Part shown: positions 54,658-63,992 of the stretch, one piece after another
How the letters are laid out: each line of letters starts with the position of its first letter
How positions within the stretch are numbered: position 1 is the first letter of the stretch
From: Bradyrhizobium embrapense
GTDB taxonomy: Bacteria; Pseudomonadota; Alphaproteobacteria; Rhizobiales; Xanthobacteraceae
Reading direction: 5' to 3'
Assembly (NCBI RefSeq): GCF_001189235.2
Contig: NZ_LFIP02000006.1
Location: forward strand, 1 to 64,000
Length of the DNA stretch: 64,000 nucleotides
The notes under the pieces: model-generated
The model's input: the letters and a program-made list of their open reading frames with translations, nothing else
What the model was told of the DNA's origin: nothing
Databases searched by the model: none
Translations under genes and position numbers: made by a program

Positions 54658-54975
54658 TCACTCTCGATGAAGGACGATCGGAACCCTATTGAGGCGTCGT
54701 TTCGGTCCGCCGTTTCTGTCCGCCGCAGTTGGCAACGCGCGGCGACATTCGACGCCCAAGCTTTTGAAATTGTCTCTAAGACAAAACATGGCTGCGTCTA
54801 CATCCCTCCGTCCTGTGAAGCGCTCACAGAAGCGCATCACGTCTGGTCTGCACGACGTGAGGACCTCTTCGGCCCGCCGATCTCGCGCGCAAGCGTATCC
54901 TGTGCACCACATGACTGCGATCGTGATCGCAGCAAGGGTAGTTGCGCAGCGGTGCGCATTGTAAGTCCACCCCAT
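54658..54975 (-). CDS. Cysteine-rich exported protein
   Basis: The start at 54975 (MGWTYNAHRCATTLAAITIA) gives a signal peptide followed by one cysteine-rich unit: LTSCRPDVMRFCERFTGRRD then AMFCLRDNFKSLGVECRRAL. The pattern C-x3-D-x3-C-...-CL-x5-L-x4-C is like the Golgi-type cysteine-rich repeat found in small exported proteins of Rhizobiales. The 105-residue product probably lies in the periplasm with two disulfides. Function unknown. The open frame extends upstream to 55098. Confidence 0.6.
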   Translation of the reverse strand: MGWTYNAHRCATTLAAITIAVMWCTGYACARDRRAEEVLTSCRPDVMRFCERFTGRRDVDAAMFCLRDNFKSLGVECRRALPTAADRNGGPKRRLNRVPIVLHRE

Positions 54976-55268
54976 TCGTCGCTCTTGATTCACCAAACCC
55001 TTCTTAAGCCGCATATCCTTCACTATTGTTATTTTCCCAACGAGCATCATCCGTTTACCAGGAACCAGGCGGCAGCAGCCGTCGTGGCGCCGCCGCAATC
55101 ATTACGGTCTCACGAATCATCGTCTCACTACGCGCAACACGTTCACTGCGAAGACCGAGAGGTCGGCTGCGCTTTGCTGCGCGCGCAATGCGCTCCAGCC
55201 TTTGTGACATTCGCGAAGCTGGTTCCCAATGTGGCGTTCCCTGGTGCGAGAGTTCTACTTCGCAATGC

Positions 55269-55286
55269 CTACAACCTGACGCTACG
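55269..55286. repeat. 18-bp motif present four times in the right half
   Basis: CTACAACCTGACGCTACG here and at 60809-60826 (identical), with variants at 45882-45899 (one change) and 53073-53090 (three changes). All lie outside intact genes and in the same orientation. Confidence 0.5.
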
Positions 55287-55626
55287 ATCGATTCAAGCAT
55301 TTTGAGCGTCCAGCGAGCAAAAATACGCCCTAAGACAGGCACATCCGCATTGTGGACGAACTCCCGCCAGCTGCACGCTTCACCGGTGCAGTGTACGATA
55401 CGTCACTGGTGTTGGTCGGTGATCGCTCGGCTTGGTGTTGAGATTGAAGGCGCAGCAAAGGACACCCGCCGGGACGATCGGCAAGAAGTTGTCGCCGAGT
55501 CGGCTGGCTTATTCGTCGTCCGAGCCAATGATCTTACCGTGGATTCCGCAGGCTTGGATTGCTTGCTGCTATTCCAGGTTTGCAACTGCTCGACCACAGC
55601 TCAGCGGCTTCGACCTTGAGCCCCGT

Positions 55627-55642
55627 TGGCACGGCCGTTGCT
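55627..55642 (+). promoter_or_regulatory. -24/-12 (sigma-54) promoter of the cytochrome c peroxidase gene
   Basis: TGGCACGGCCGTTGCT matches TGGCACG-N4-TTGCW at every fixed base, with GG and GC separated by exactly 10. It lies about 150 bases before the start codon. No clear NifA upstream site (TGT-N10-ACA) was found by eye. Confidence 0.75.
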
Positions 55643-55789
55643 ACTCGGCGCGTGAGCTGGGCGCAGCCTAGCCGCAACGCTGAAGATATCATTCGTCGTT
55701 GATTGCTGCGAGTCGTTCTTCGGACGGACTGACTCGCGCGCACCGCTCTATGTTCGCGATTGCATGATCTACGACGAACGAGGCTTAAT

Positions 55790-56860
55790 ATGAGGAAAAC
55801 AGCGGCAGACCGGCTTGACATCGTAGGCAAGCTATTTGTCGTGGCTATTGCCATTCTGGTTTCGTCAGCGGCAGGTGCCAATGATGATCTAATGAGCGCC
55901 GCCAGGCGACTATTCAAGCCGATCCCCTCAATGGTTCCAGCGGTGAAGGACAACCCGATCACTCACGAAAAGGTCATCCTTGGCAAATTCTTGTTCTTCG
56001 ATCCGAGGCTTTCGGCGAGCGAGGTCATTAGCTGCAACACGTGTCATAACGTTGGGATGGGCGGGGTAGATGCCGGTCCGACTTCGATCGGTCATCGCTG
56101 GCAACAGGGTACACGTCGCGCGCCAACCGTCTTCAACGCGGTCTTCAACGTGGCACAGTTCTGGGACGGGCGCGCGGCAGACCTCAAGGCGCAGGCCGGG
56201 GGACCTATCCAGGCCGGAGTCGAAATGAATGCGACGCCCGATCGCGTGCTCAGCACGTTGAACTCAATGACGGAATATGTCGTTATGTTCAGTAAGGCGT
56301 TCCCCAACGATGCGGCGCCCGTTACCTTTGCAAATTTTGCCAAGGCCATCGAGGCCTTCGAGGCGACCTTGATCACACCCGCCGCCCCCTTCGATCAGTA
56401 CCTTGAGGGCGATGGATATGCTCTCAGTGACCACCAGAAAGCCGGGCTAAAGCTATTCATCGAAAAGGGATGCTCCTCTTGCCACAACGGAATTAATGTC
56501 GGTGGACAGGATTACTTCCCGTTCGGCGTGATTGAAAGGCCCGCCGCAAACTTGCTTCCGAGAGACGATAGGGGACGTTTTGCCGTCACTAAGAATCTTA
56601 GCGATGAGTATGTTTTCCGCTCCGCGCCATTGCGTAACGTTGCATTGCGGTCTCCCTACTTCCATTCCGGTCAGGTCTGGAGCCTCAAACAAGCGGTTGG
56701 CGTAATGAGTGAGGTTCAACTCGGTATAAAGCTGAGCGACAAAGAAACTGACGAAATTGTCGCCTTTCTAAACTCGCTTACCGGGCAGTTTCCGAAGATC
56801 GACTATCCGATACTGCCCACGCGCACCAACGTCACCCCAAGGCCCTCTTTAGACAAATAG
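55790..56860 (+). CDS. Di-haem cytochrome c peroxidase (CcpA/MauG family)
   Basis: The ATG at 55790 follows GAGG. The 356-residue protein has a signal peptide (KLFVVAIAILVSSAAGAN) and two c-type haem sites, CNTCH near residue 83 and CSSCH near residue 228, with conserved VFNAVFNVAQFWDGRA and LRNVALRSPYFHSGQVWSLK. It reduces hydrogen peroxide in the periplasm using cytochrome electrons. With a -24/-12 promoter and near fix genes, it probably protects against peroxide in the microaerobic, nitrogen-fixing state. Confidence 0.92.
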   Translation: MRKTAADRLDIVGKLFVVAIAILVSSAAGANDDLMSAARRLFKPIPSMVPAVKDNPITHEKVILGKFLFFDPRLSASEVISCNTCHNVGMGGVDAGPTSIGHRWQQGTRRAPTVFNAVFNVAQFWDGRAADLKAQAGGPIQAGVEMNATPDRVLSTLNSMTEYVVMFSKAFPNDAAPVTFANFAKAIEAFEATLITPAAPFDQYLEGDGYALSDHQKAGLKLFIEKGCSSCHNGINVGGQDYFPFGVIERPAANLLPRDDRGRFAVTKNLSDEYVFRSAPLRNVALRSPYFHSGQVWSLKQAVGVMSEVQLGIKLSDKETDEIVAFLNSLTGQFPKIDYPILPTRTNVTPRPSLDK

Positions 56861-57236
56861 GCTGTCACGATCGCGACACTCCGTGTGATTAGCGAGAACG
56901 CAGGAGCTCGAGCACGAAAGCTTCTAGACAGCCAAGTCAAGCCCCCCAGGTTGCGAATGAGCCGACCTTCTCCTCCGGGGGATCAGGTCTGACAAACTGG
57001 ATCATATCGCTTTATGCGTTATTAACGAGTTTGACGGTCGCCCGTTCGCCAACGCACCATCTCCAAAGCGCAAGCGACGATGGTACCCCGCCCAGCTTCC
57101 ATCTCATCGCCCTGCATGTGCGGTTGATGACGCGAGCGTCCAAATCCCTACCATAAGATACCACCATCTTTGACGTCGGGCGGAGACCGATGCGAAGCCC
57201 CTTTGTCACGCCAGCCGCGCACCATATTCCCAGCAA

Positions 57237-57252
57237 CGGCACGCGGATTGCT
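57237..57252 (+). promoter_or_regulatory. -24/-12 promoter of the membrane protein-modC-DUF2478 operon
   Basis: CGGCACGCGGATTGCT matches the sigma-54 consensus except for the first base, GG-N10-GC spacing correct, 59 bases before the next start codon. A near match to the NifA site (TGT-N10-ACG) lies at 57119-57134, about 120 bases upstream of the likely transcription start. Confidence 0.65.
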
Positions 57253-57310
57253 GGGCAAGGGTTAACGTGCTGGCGCGAAGAAGGCGGCCGCAGCGGACGC
57301 GGAGTCAAAG

Positions 57311-57838
57311 ATGAGGCTTATCCGGTTGATCTTGATCGATCTGACGTTGATGCTGCTCGCACCCGGGAGCGCAGAAGCCACGATTTGGGGCGCCGGCGTA
57401 GCCTTCACATCTGCTACCAAAACTATGGCGTCATGGGAGGGGATTTCGGCCGCAGAGCCAATCTTGAGCTCTGGCGCGAGCCGACAGCCTTCCCGTCAAA
57501 CATCACAAGCGGCGCCAATTCAGCTTGCAACGAACACCCTCGGCCACCCGGCCAAGCCGGCTGAGCATTCCACGATGCTGGAATTGGGCTCTCCCTGCGT
57601 GATCGGCAAGCGCGCAGGGCAGCGTCCGATTGCCTCGATCATCGACGGCTCGGAGATACTCAACAAGCCGCTTATCGTGACACCATCGATCTGTAATGCC
57701 GCAGCCACGCGTTATGGCCCCCTTGGGGAGGAGACACCGCGTTGGAACGCAACAGACTGGACTCTCGGTGGCATGGTGATCGCGGCGATTCTGCTCGTGA
57801 TCTTGGTAGAAAGATACATCACAGGCGCGGGCACGTGA
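57311..57838 (+). CDS. Exported/membrane protein of unknown function preceding modC
   Basis: The ATG follows GGAG. The 175-residue product has an N-terminal signal-like helix (MRLIRLILIDLTLMLLAPGS), a polar middle of about 110 residues and a C-terminal membrane helix (TLGGMVIAAILLVILVERYI). Its stop overlaps the modC start (GTGA). In place of the usual modA and modB this gene precedes modC. It shows no permease or binding-protein motif, so it cannot simply replace them. Function unknown. Confidence 0.6.
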   Translation: MRLIRLILIDLTLMLLAPGSAEATIWGAGVAFTSATKTMASWEGISAAEPILSSGASRQPSRQTSQAAPIQLATNTLGHPAKPAEHSTMLELGSPCVIGKRAGQRPIASIIDGSEILNKPLIVTPSICNAAATRYGPLGEETPRWNATDWTLGGMVIAAILLVILVERYITGAGT

Positions 57839-59031
57839 GAGAAGCAAAACCTGGCTTTATCGAATTTTCCTTCAACGGCTCTATCGCAAACATCCCGTTA
57901 GTGGCCCAATTTAGCGTACCTGCGAAAGGCGTCACGGCAATTTTCGGCCCGCCTGGCTGCGGCAAGACCGCGGTCGCACGCTGCATCGCCGGCGTGCAAT
58001 GTCTACCGGGTGGATTTTGCGCAATCGATGGCGAGATTTGGCAAGATCAAACGACGTTTCGGCCGCCTCATCTGCGTCCGGTCGCTTATGTATTCCAGCG
58101 CCCAATTCTTTTTTCTCATTTTTCCGTCAAGCGTACCCTTCTGTTCAACGCATCGAAATCGAAACCGACACTGATCGATTTTGACGGGGTGGTCGAATTG
58201 CTCGCCCTTACCCCACTGCTCGAGCGTTCGCCATCGCATCTTTCTGGCGCCGAGCGACAGCGCCTTGCCCTGGGCAGTGCGCTACTAGCACAACCTCGAC
58301 TACTTTTGCTTGACGACCCGCTCACTTTGCTCGACCGCTCCGCCAAATGCGAAATTTTGACATTTCTCGATCTCATGCGGGAAAAGCTCCCATTGCCCAT
58401 GATCTATGTCAGCCATGACATGGCTGACATCGAGCGCTTTGCCGATCATCTCGTCATGATGAAAGATGGCATTGTGACTGCGGCCGGGCCACTCAATGTC
58501 GTTCAGAGCGCCCCGGCGCTTGCCGCGCGCGGCGATGCGGCGGTCTGCCTTGATACCGTGGTCGGCGGCTATGACGGGCGCTATGGGCTCGTCATCCTCC
58601 GCCTCAAAGGAGCGCGCCTGTTGATCCCTGGAGCGCCTCTTAGGCCGGGCGCGCAGCTGCGGCTGCGCGTCGCAGCCGACGATGTCAGCATCGCTTGCGA
58701 GCCGCCGCGCGCCAGCTCTATGCTCAATGTTTTTCCGGCACGCATCAAGGCTTCTCTGCCGTTCGACGATGCCGAGGTCACCTTGGTCCTGGCTCTCGAA
58801 ACTGGCCGTTCGGGCGTACCGCTTCTGGCCCGCATCCCGCGTCGCTCCTTTGATGCGCTACGGCTCAGCAATGGCACTGACGTATTCGCCGAGGTCGCGC
58901 GCGCCTTGCCGGTCGTAGTCCCAGAGCGGTTGCTCGCAAGGCCTTCCACATTAGCAGGAGGCGTTCGACAAACGAGCGCCGATACGAGAAACGAACAGCA
59001 ATCGGAGTACGACAGTGAGCGGCAATCTTGA
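57835..59031 (+). CDS. modC: Molybdate ABC transporter ATP-binding protein, ModC type
   Basis: The GTG at 57835 overlaps the previous stop; the frame is open further upstream but without family sequence. The 398-residue protein has Walker A (AIFGPPGCGKTAVARCIAGV), Q-loop VFQRPILFSHFSV, signature HLSGAERQRLALGSALLAQP, Walker B LLLLDDPLTLLD (usual DEP is DDP), the H-loop IYVSHDM, and a C-terminal molybdate-binding (TOBE/MOP-type) region (RLRVAADDVSIACEPPRASS). It would energise molybdate uptake for nitrogenase. No modA or modB is in the window, so it must work with subunits encoded elsewhere. Confidence 0.88.
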   Translation: MREAKPGFIEFSFNGSIANIPLVAQFSVPAKGVTAIFGPPGCGKTAVARCIAGVQCLPGGFCAIDGEIWQDQTTFRPPHLRPVAYVFQRPILFSHFSVKRTLLFNASKSKPTLIDFDGVVELLALTPLLERSPSHLSGAERQRLALGSALLAQPRLLLLDDPLTLLDRSAKCEILTFLDLMREKLPLPMIYVSHDMADIERFADHLVMMKDGIVTAAGPLNVVQSAPALAARGDAAVCLDTVVGGYDGRYGLVILRLKGARLLIPGAPLRPGAQLRLRVAADDVSIACEPPRASSMLNVFPARIKASLPFDDAEVTLVLALETGRSGVPLLARIPRRSFDALRLSNGTDVFAEVARALPVVVPERLLARPSTLAGGVRQTSADTRNEQQSEYDSERQS

Positions 59032-59650
59032 TGAGATAGATCCGCAGCATTTTACGGCCGTGTTCGACTGGCCAGACAATGTAGATATGCAGCAGGCCAA
59101 TTTGACCCAGGATCTCACGCGGCGAGGCGTACGCGTCGGCGGCATCATCCGGCGACGTTTGACGGGCGCACACGGTACGCCCTGCTTGGTCGCAGGGGAC
59201 ATTACGTCAGGGCAACAAATCTCAATTTGCGAGCAAGTCGGCAGCGCAGTCTTGTCTTATAAGCTCGATACAAGTGGACTTGCGAAGGCCGCAGCTATCG
59301 TTCCCCGAGCGCTTCGCCACCTGGTCAATCTCCTCGCGACGAGCACATTTTGCCGGCAGCAAGCAGCTGGCGGCAGCCTGCGCGCCGAATTCGCTAACCC
59401 AATTGGCCGTGGCGTACCACCTATGATGGCCGTTCTAGTTACATGCCTTGCCGCCCGGCGAACTTGCACAGGTGATGTTGGCACGTTGCTACTTTGCGAT
59501 CGCCAAATCGTTCAGCGATGGTGGCGCGATTTCCGCTCGCCCCTAGGGCACAGCTGGGCCTTCATCCCCAGCCGCGGCTATTTAGGCACTATGATACCGG
59601 AGCGTTTGATGACGACTATACGACCAGCGGATACGTCCGCTCCGAAATAG
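59015..59650 (+). CDS. DUF2478-like protein of the molybdenum locus, possibly decayed
   Basis: A GTG start inside the end of modC gives 211 residues. Segments such as RRGVRVGGIIRRRLTGAHGT, DITSGQQISICEQVGSAVLS, GGSLRAEFANPIGRGVPPMM and LLLCDRQIVQRWWRDF resemble the DUF2478 family, found next to mod genes in diazotrophs and predicted to be a nucleotide-binding protein. The usual VNKFGK-like nucleotide-specificity segment appears eroded (RHLVNLLATSTFCRQQA) and the tail after WWRDF looks unrelated, so it may be non-functional. Confidence 0.6.
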   Translation: MSGNLDEIDPQHFTAVFDWPDNVDMQQANLTQDLTRRGVRVGGIIRRRLTGAHGTPCLVAGDITSGQQISICEQVGSAVLSYKLDTSGLAKAAAIVPRALRHLVNLLATSTFCRQQAAGGSLRAEFANPIGRGVPPMMAVLVTCLAARRTCTGDVGTLLLCDRQIVQRWWRDFRSPLGHSWAFIPSRGYLGTMIPERLMTTIRPADTSAPK

Positions 59651-61008
59651 CCCGTCGGGTTCCTTCGCCGTCTCTGAAAACAGCCTTAGCTTCGGGCCTC
59701 CGCTCCTCGTTACGAAACACCATGATGCATTATGCTTTGCGAACGCTCCGATTGCGGACGTTTAATCGGCGGGGAGTCGCAGTTCAAGCAGCTGCGCGCG
59801 CTATTCGGTTGAAGCCGACATCAGCCCCTCAGTCTGTTCTGCAGTGCGTGCCGATCGGCGACGAGGTCGCTAAGGTTCAGATGTGGCTGCCGTCTTCCCG
59901 CCAACCGCCTGACCAGCGCCCGCATCCCGTCGACCACAAAGACACCGCATCATAGCCGTTCCTCTGCTGGCGTACGGATGCGTCTTCAGCCATCCGCGCT
60001 ACGAGCATTGCTGCAGGTCTGTCGTTGTATCCCTGCGCGGAGTCGTAGTGGTAGGCAACCGGCCTGGCGCGATCGCGGCGGTCCACCGGCAACAACGACC
60101 AATGGGAGCCGCGGTGATCGAGGTCCGTGGCGCTGGCTCATTGACCGGCAAGAACAGGAAGTCGACCGACCTCTGCTTCTTGTTGCGCGCGCTGCAACTC
60201 CCGCTGCTCAGCGTCCCAACATCCAATAGTTCGGATCGTTATAGACCGGTTCCACACCATTCTCCTTTGAGATGACTCTTCACAGCTGCACCAGCTCGCG
60301 CTCCGGTGCACTAATCACGGAGCCTCCGGCCTAAGGAAGCCGGACGCCAAGCTCGCCAAATTGAACAAAAGCGACTGTCCTCGCGCTCCTCTCTGGGTAC
60401 ATGCATCACTCTTATCTGCCCGGCCCTGGCTGCCGCAGAGGGCACTCCGGCTTCCAAGGCAATAGGTGCTTGCTGGATACCCCCAAAACAACCAAGAGAA
60501 ACGAAAGCCAGACACTTGTCATTCGAAAGGCAAGGCGTTCGGCCACCCACCCGGCTAGGGCCGCATGCGGCACATCGCGACAGGAAGCGGGCCGCGCCAT
60601 TGCCGCTGGCCCCCCCCCCGGATCTGCTATTGGCACTGCAGATTCTGCTTTGTCTCGACCCTTCAGTTTACGTCTCACATTAGCTACAACCAACCGGGTC
60701 GTACCTGCACAGAACATACTCCCGCGCACCATAAAAGGACCTGACATACTGAAGCCTCTCCGCGTGCTCACGAAGCCTCAGAGCCATGCCCTATGTACGA
60801 TTGAAACTCTACAACCTGACGCTACGTAGACGTCATGCCTTCATTGCCGCCGCCGCGAGCCTGGTCGGTTATCATTCCCGTTTCAGGTGCGGCAAATCCT
60901 TGCAGCTTGGTGAGCTCATGCCGTTTCGAGCGGGCTTAATGCGCGAGGGGAACTCTGCAGCCAAGCCGCTGCGCGGCGTAACTAGGGACAATCGGCTCTT
61001 GAAACTGA

Positions 61009-61024
61009 TGGCATATCGTTTGCT
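61009..61024 (+). promoter_or_regulatory. -24/-12 promoter of ahpC-ahpD
   Basis: TGGCATATCGTTTGCT has GG and GC at the correct 10-base spacing and matches TGGCA and TTGCT. It lies 48 bases before the ahpC start codon. I see no clear TGT-N10-ACA site upstream. In the stretch 59651-61008 I see no intact gene. Confidence 0.7.
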
Positions 61025-61071
61025 TCAGCAGCGTGGTCACCATGTCCGGAAAACAAAAGTGTGAGGACCGC

Positions 61072-61626
61072 ATGCTTGGAATTGGAAGTCAATTGCCGCC
61101 GTTCGAGATCACAGGCGTGAAGCCTGGCTTTCACGCGCACGAAGAAGATGGGCAGAGTGCATTCGAGACATTGACCCAAGCTAGCTTTCCAGAAAAATGG
61201 AAGATCATCTTCTTCTATCCTAAGGACTTTACCTTCGTCTGTCCGACCGAAATCGCCGAGTTTGCCCGGCTTTCCAAGGAATTCGTTGACCGCGATGCAG
61301 TGATACTGGGGGGCTCGACTGACAACGAGTTCTGCAAGCTTGCGTGGCGACGCTCACATGTCGACTTGCAAAATCTGCCAATCTGGCAGTTTGCCGACAC
61401 GAAGGGGACCTTGGTCGATGGCCTTGGTGTGCGCTCCCCCGAAGGGGTCGCGTATCGCTACACCTATATTGTTGACCCCGCCAACACGATCCAGCACGTC
61501 TACGCGACCAATCTCAACGTCGGACGCAGCCCCAAGGACACACTGCGCGTGCTGGACGCTCTCCAAACCGACGAGCTCTGTCCCTGCAATCGCGAAATCG
61601 GCGGCGAAGTCCTGAAGGTCGCTTGA
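61072..61626 (+). CDS. ahpC: Alkyl hydroperoxide reductase subunit C (peroxiredoxin)
   Basis: The ATG at 61072 follows GAGG; an upstream frame start is less likely. The 184-residue protein has the peroxidatic cysteine in DFTFVCPTEIAEFARLSKEF (about residue 58), the arginine-containing WRRSHVDLQNLPIWQFADTK region, and a resolving cysteine in ELCPCNRE near the C-terminus. It reduces organic peroxides with electrons from the AhpD partner encoded next. The -24/-12 promoter and fix neighbours suggest a role in protecting nitrogen-fixing cells. Confidence 0.93.
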   Translation: MLGIGSQLPPFEITGVKPGFHAHEEDGQSAFETLTQASFPEKWKIIFFYPKDFTFVCPTEIAEFARLSKEFVDRDAVILGGSTDNEFCKLAWRRSHVDLQNLPIWQFADTKGTLVDGLGVRSPEGVAYRYTYIVDPANTIQHVYATNLNVGRSPKDTLRVLDALQTDELCPCNREIGGEVLKVA

Positions 61627-61632
61627 GGCAGC

Positions 61633-62181
61633 ATGTCGTCGATTGAACAGTTGAACGAAAAGATCCCCGATTTCGCCAAGGACGTCCGGCTCAATCTGAC
61701 TTCCCTGATAGCCGATGAGACACTCTCGCCGCAGCGGCAATACGGGCTTCTGCTGGCGAGCGCAATTGCCACCCGCAATGCAGACGTAATTGCCGCAATG
61801 GAATCCGCCGCGGCCGCCGTCATGACGCCCGTGGCGATCGCCGCAGCGAAATCCGCCGCCGCTGTGATGGCGATGAACAATGTCTACTACCGCTTCCTTC
61901 ACCTCGCCTCCAATCCGGAATACAAGACGATGCCGCCACGGCTGCGCATGAACGTGATTGGCAGTCCAGGTGTTGACAAGTCTGATTTCGAGCTATGGTC
62001 GCTTGCTGTGTCCGCCATAAACGGCTGCGGTGCTTGTATCGATGCCCACGAGAAGACACTTCGAGCTGCGGGCGTCAGCTCCGGAGTGATCCTCTCCGCC
62101 GTGCGATCTGCTGCGATCGTCCAGTCAGTGGCGACTGCAATCGAGGCCGCTCGGCCGAGCTCATCCGAGGCAACGGGCTGA
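61633..62181 (+). CDS. ahpD: Alkyl hydroperoxidase AhpD
   Basis: A 182-residue helical protein starting 6 bases after ahpC. The active-site motif NGCGACIDAHEKTLRAAGVS (C-x2-C-x3-H) is intact, and AVSAINGC and MEMN-type helices fit the family. AhpD passes electrons from a lipoyl carrier to AhpC. The pair forms a compact antioxidant operon. It converges on fixX with a 167-base gap. Confidence 0.93.
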   Translation: MSSIEQLNEKIPDFAKDVRLNLTSLIADETLSPQRQYGLLLASAIATRNADVIAAMESAAAAVMTPVAIAAAKSAAAVMAMNNVYYRFLHLASNPEYKTMPPRLRMNVIGSPGVDKSDFELWSLAVSAINGCGACIDAHEKTLRAAGVSSGVILSAVRSAAIVQSVATAIEAARPSSSEATG

Positions 62182-62348
62182 TTTCTCCTCTGCCATCCGA
62201 TCGAAAGGGTGGGGCGCCGTTCCGCATCGCCACACCTGTTACCTTGAAACGTGCCTAGCTCGAATTGCTCCGTGACGCGCGAATATGCAAATATTCCGAC
62301 GCTAAGGGGCGGTTCGTACCACGGCTTCGTTCCATCCTCACCTTACCC

Positions 62349-62645
62349 TCAGCCAAACTTGAACAGCACCCCATATCCGCCGCGCGGATAACTCCACTGG
62401 ATATCGCCGGTGGGCTCAGCGATCACCCGACAGGTACCGCACTCGATACAGCCGTCGACAGTCACCTCGACCCGCCCCTCATCGTTCAGCTCATAGCATC
62501 GCGCGGGGCACGCTTTCAAAAGCGCGACTAGCTGCGGCGATGGGGACGTGTGTGCGCGAACCTTGACGTGCGGACGACCAACGTCGACAAGGTAGCGGTT
62601 GTAATACAGCTTGTCTTCCACGCGCACCGAGGGCTCGGCATCCAT
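62349..62645 (-). CDS. fixX: FixX, ferredoxin-like protein of the FixABCX complex
   Basis: The ATG at 62645 follows AAGGA and gives 98 residues; an ATG at 62660 is also open. The protein has VEDKLYYNRYLVDVGRPHVK, then the first cysteine region LLKACPARCYELNDEG and the ferredoxin motif DGCIECGTCRVIAEP, and ends GGYGVLFKFG. It carries a [4Fe-4S] centre and works with FixC in electron bifurcation supplying nitrogenase. It follows fixC by 39 bases. Confidence 0.95.
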   Translation of the reverse strand: MDAEPSVRVEDKLYYNRYLVDVGRPHVKVRAHTSPSPQLVALLKACPARCYELNDEGRVEVTVDGCIECGTCRVIAEPTGDIQWSYPRGGYGVLFKFG

Positions 62646-62684
62646 GCTTTGTCCTTCCATACTTGGAACTCACACTGTTGACAA

Positions 62685-63992
62685 TTAGCGCCAGGCTCGC
62701 GCAAAACGACATGCATCGCCGAACAGACCGGTCCATGAGCGCGCCTTGACAAAGGATTTCAAGGTCGCATTCTCCTTCTCAACCTTGGGCGTACCATCGA
62801 CCCGCACAAAGTTTTGCATTGCCTTAGAGATGAGCTGCGGATAAGTGAGAAAGAAGTTTTGTGAGTGAGTATGCATCAGGGGCGGCAAATCCTTGTACTT
62901 CTTGAGGTCCTTGATGACGAAGGACTCATCCAACATCTTCTTGTAGAGCGACAGATTTGTCGCTGTCATCGGCTCGCCGCGCGATTTAACCAGGCCGATC
63001 GCGTCGGCCGCTATGCGACCTGAGGTCATCGCGAGATTGGACCCCTCGCGATGAACGGCATTGTTGAGTTGCGCCGCATCGCCAACGACCACCCAGCCTT
63101 CCCCGTAGAGCTGCGGGATCGATTTGTAGCCTCCTTCAGGGATGAGATGCGCCGAATATTCCTTGACTTCGGAACCTGCTAGCAGAGGCAACACAGAGGG
63201 ATGCCTTTTGAATTGATCGAGCAAGCCGTAGGGCGTCAGGCCGGTGCGCTGGAAGTCCGCGACGAGACAACCGATGCCGAGCGAAATACACTCCTTGTTT
63301 GCATAGATGAAACCCATTCCGGTCATACCGCGGGAAATGGTGCCCGCCGCCTCGATTACAACGCCTTCGTCGCCCTTAAGATTGAAGCGCGCTTCGATAG
63401 TCTCGCGAGGCAAGAAGTGCATTTCCTTGACGGCGAGCGCAACGTTATCGGGTGTCGGCCGCGCGCGCAGGCCCGCGCGCGTCCCAAGCAGACCATTGAC
63501 CCCTTCAGCGAGCACGACGACATCGGCATGTATTTCGCCGTCGCGGCGATCTGTACGAACGCCGACAATTCTTTCACGCTCGTCGCGTACGAGCTCCGTC
63601 ACAGTCGTCTCGCAGAGCAAGGTCACGCCGGCTTCGCGCACCTTTGACGAGAACCATTTGTCAAACTGCGCGCGTATGATCGTGTAACGGTTCGGCCGCT
63701 CCTCGTTGAAGTCGTCCGAGCGGTAATGCATCCCGACATGCGAGCGGTCATCCATCATCCAGAACCGTTGTTCAACCAGATGACGTTCGAGCGGCGCCTC
63801 TTCGCGAAACTCGGGAATTAGCTTTTCCATCATGTCAGCGTAGAGGATTGCGCCCTGCACATTTTTCGATCCAGGATATTCGCCCCGCTCGAGCTGCAGC
63901 ACCTTTATGCCTTGCCTGGCCATGGACAGCGCCGCCGCGTTACCAGCCATACCGGCTCCTACCACGATGGCATCGAACCTCTCTTCAATCAT
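62685..63992 (-). CDS. fixC: FixC, flavoprotein dehydrogenase of the FixABCX complex
   Basis: MIEERFDAIVVGAGMAGNAA at 63992 (two more ATG codons lie directly before) gives 435 residues, the family's usual length, so the gene is complete although the window ends 8 bases later. The FAD-binding GAGMAGNAA motif, LERGEYPGSKNVQGAILYAD, and the second FAD signature WVVVGDAAQLNNAVHREGSN are present, as in electron-transfer flavoprotein-quinone oxidoreductases. FixC passes electrons to quinone in the bifurcating FixABCX complex. fixB and fixA would be expected upstream, outside the window. Confidence 0.96.
   Translation of the reverse strand: MIEERFDAIVVGAGMAGNAAALSMARQGIKVLQLERGEYPGSKNVQGAILYADMMEKLIPEFREEAPLERHLVEQRFWMMDDRSHVGMHYRSDDFNEERPNRYTIIRAQFDKWFSSKVREAGVTLLCETTVTELVRDERERIVGVRTDRRDGEIHADVVVLAEGVNGLLGTRAGLRARPTPDNVALAVKEMHFLPRETIEARFNLKGDEGVVIEAAGTISRGMTGMGFIYANKECISLGIGCLVADFQRTGLTPYGLLDQFKRHPSVLPLLAGSEVKEYSAHLIPEGGYKSIPQLYGEGWVVVGDAAQLNNAVHREGSNLAMTSGRIAADAIGLVKSRGEPMTATNLSLYKKMLDESFVIKDLKKYKDLPPLMHTHSQNFFLTYPQLISKAMQNFVRVDGTPKVEKENATLKSFVKARSWTGLFGDACRFARAWR

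Noticed and set aside
60649..60666. Candidate -24/-12 promoter (TGGCACTGCAGATTCTGC)
   Set aside because: The GG to GC spacing is 13, not the required 10 bases.
60411..60690. Possible secreted protein (CITLICPALAAAEGTPASKA)
   Set aside because: Looks like a signal peptide, but the frame has no start codon and the continuation is arginine- and proline-rich without domain character; at most a decayed remnant.
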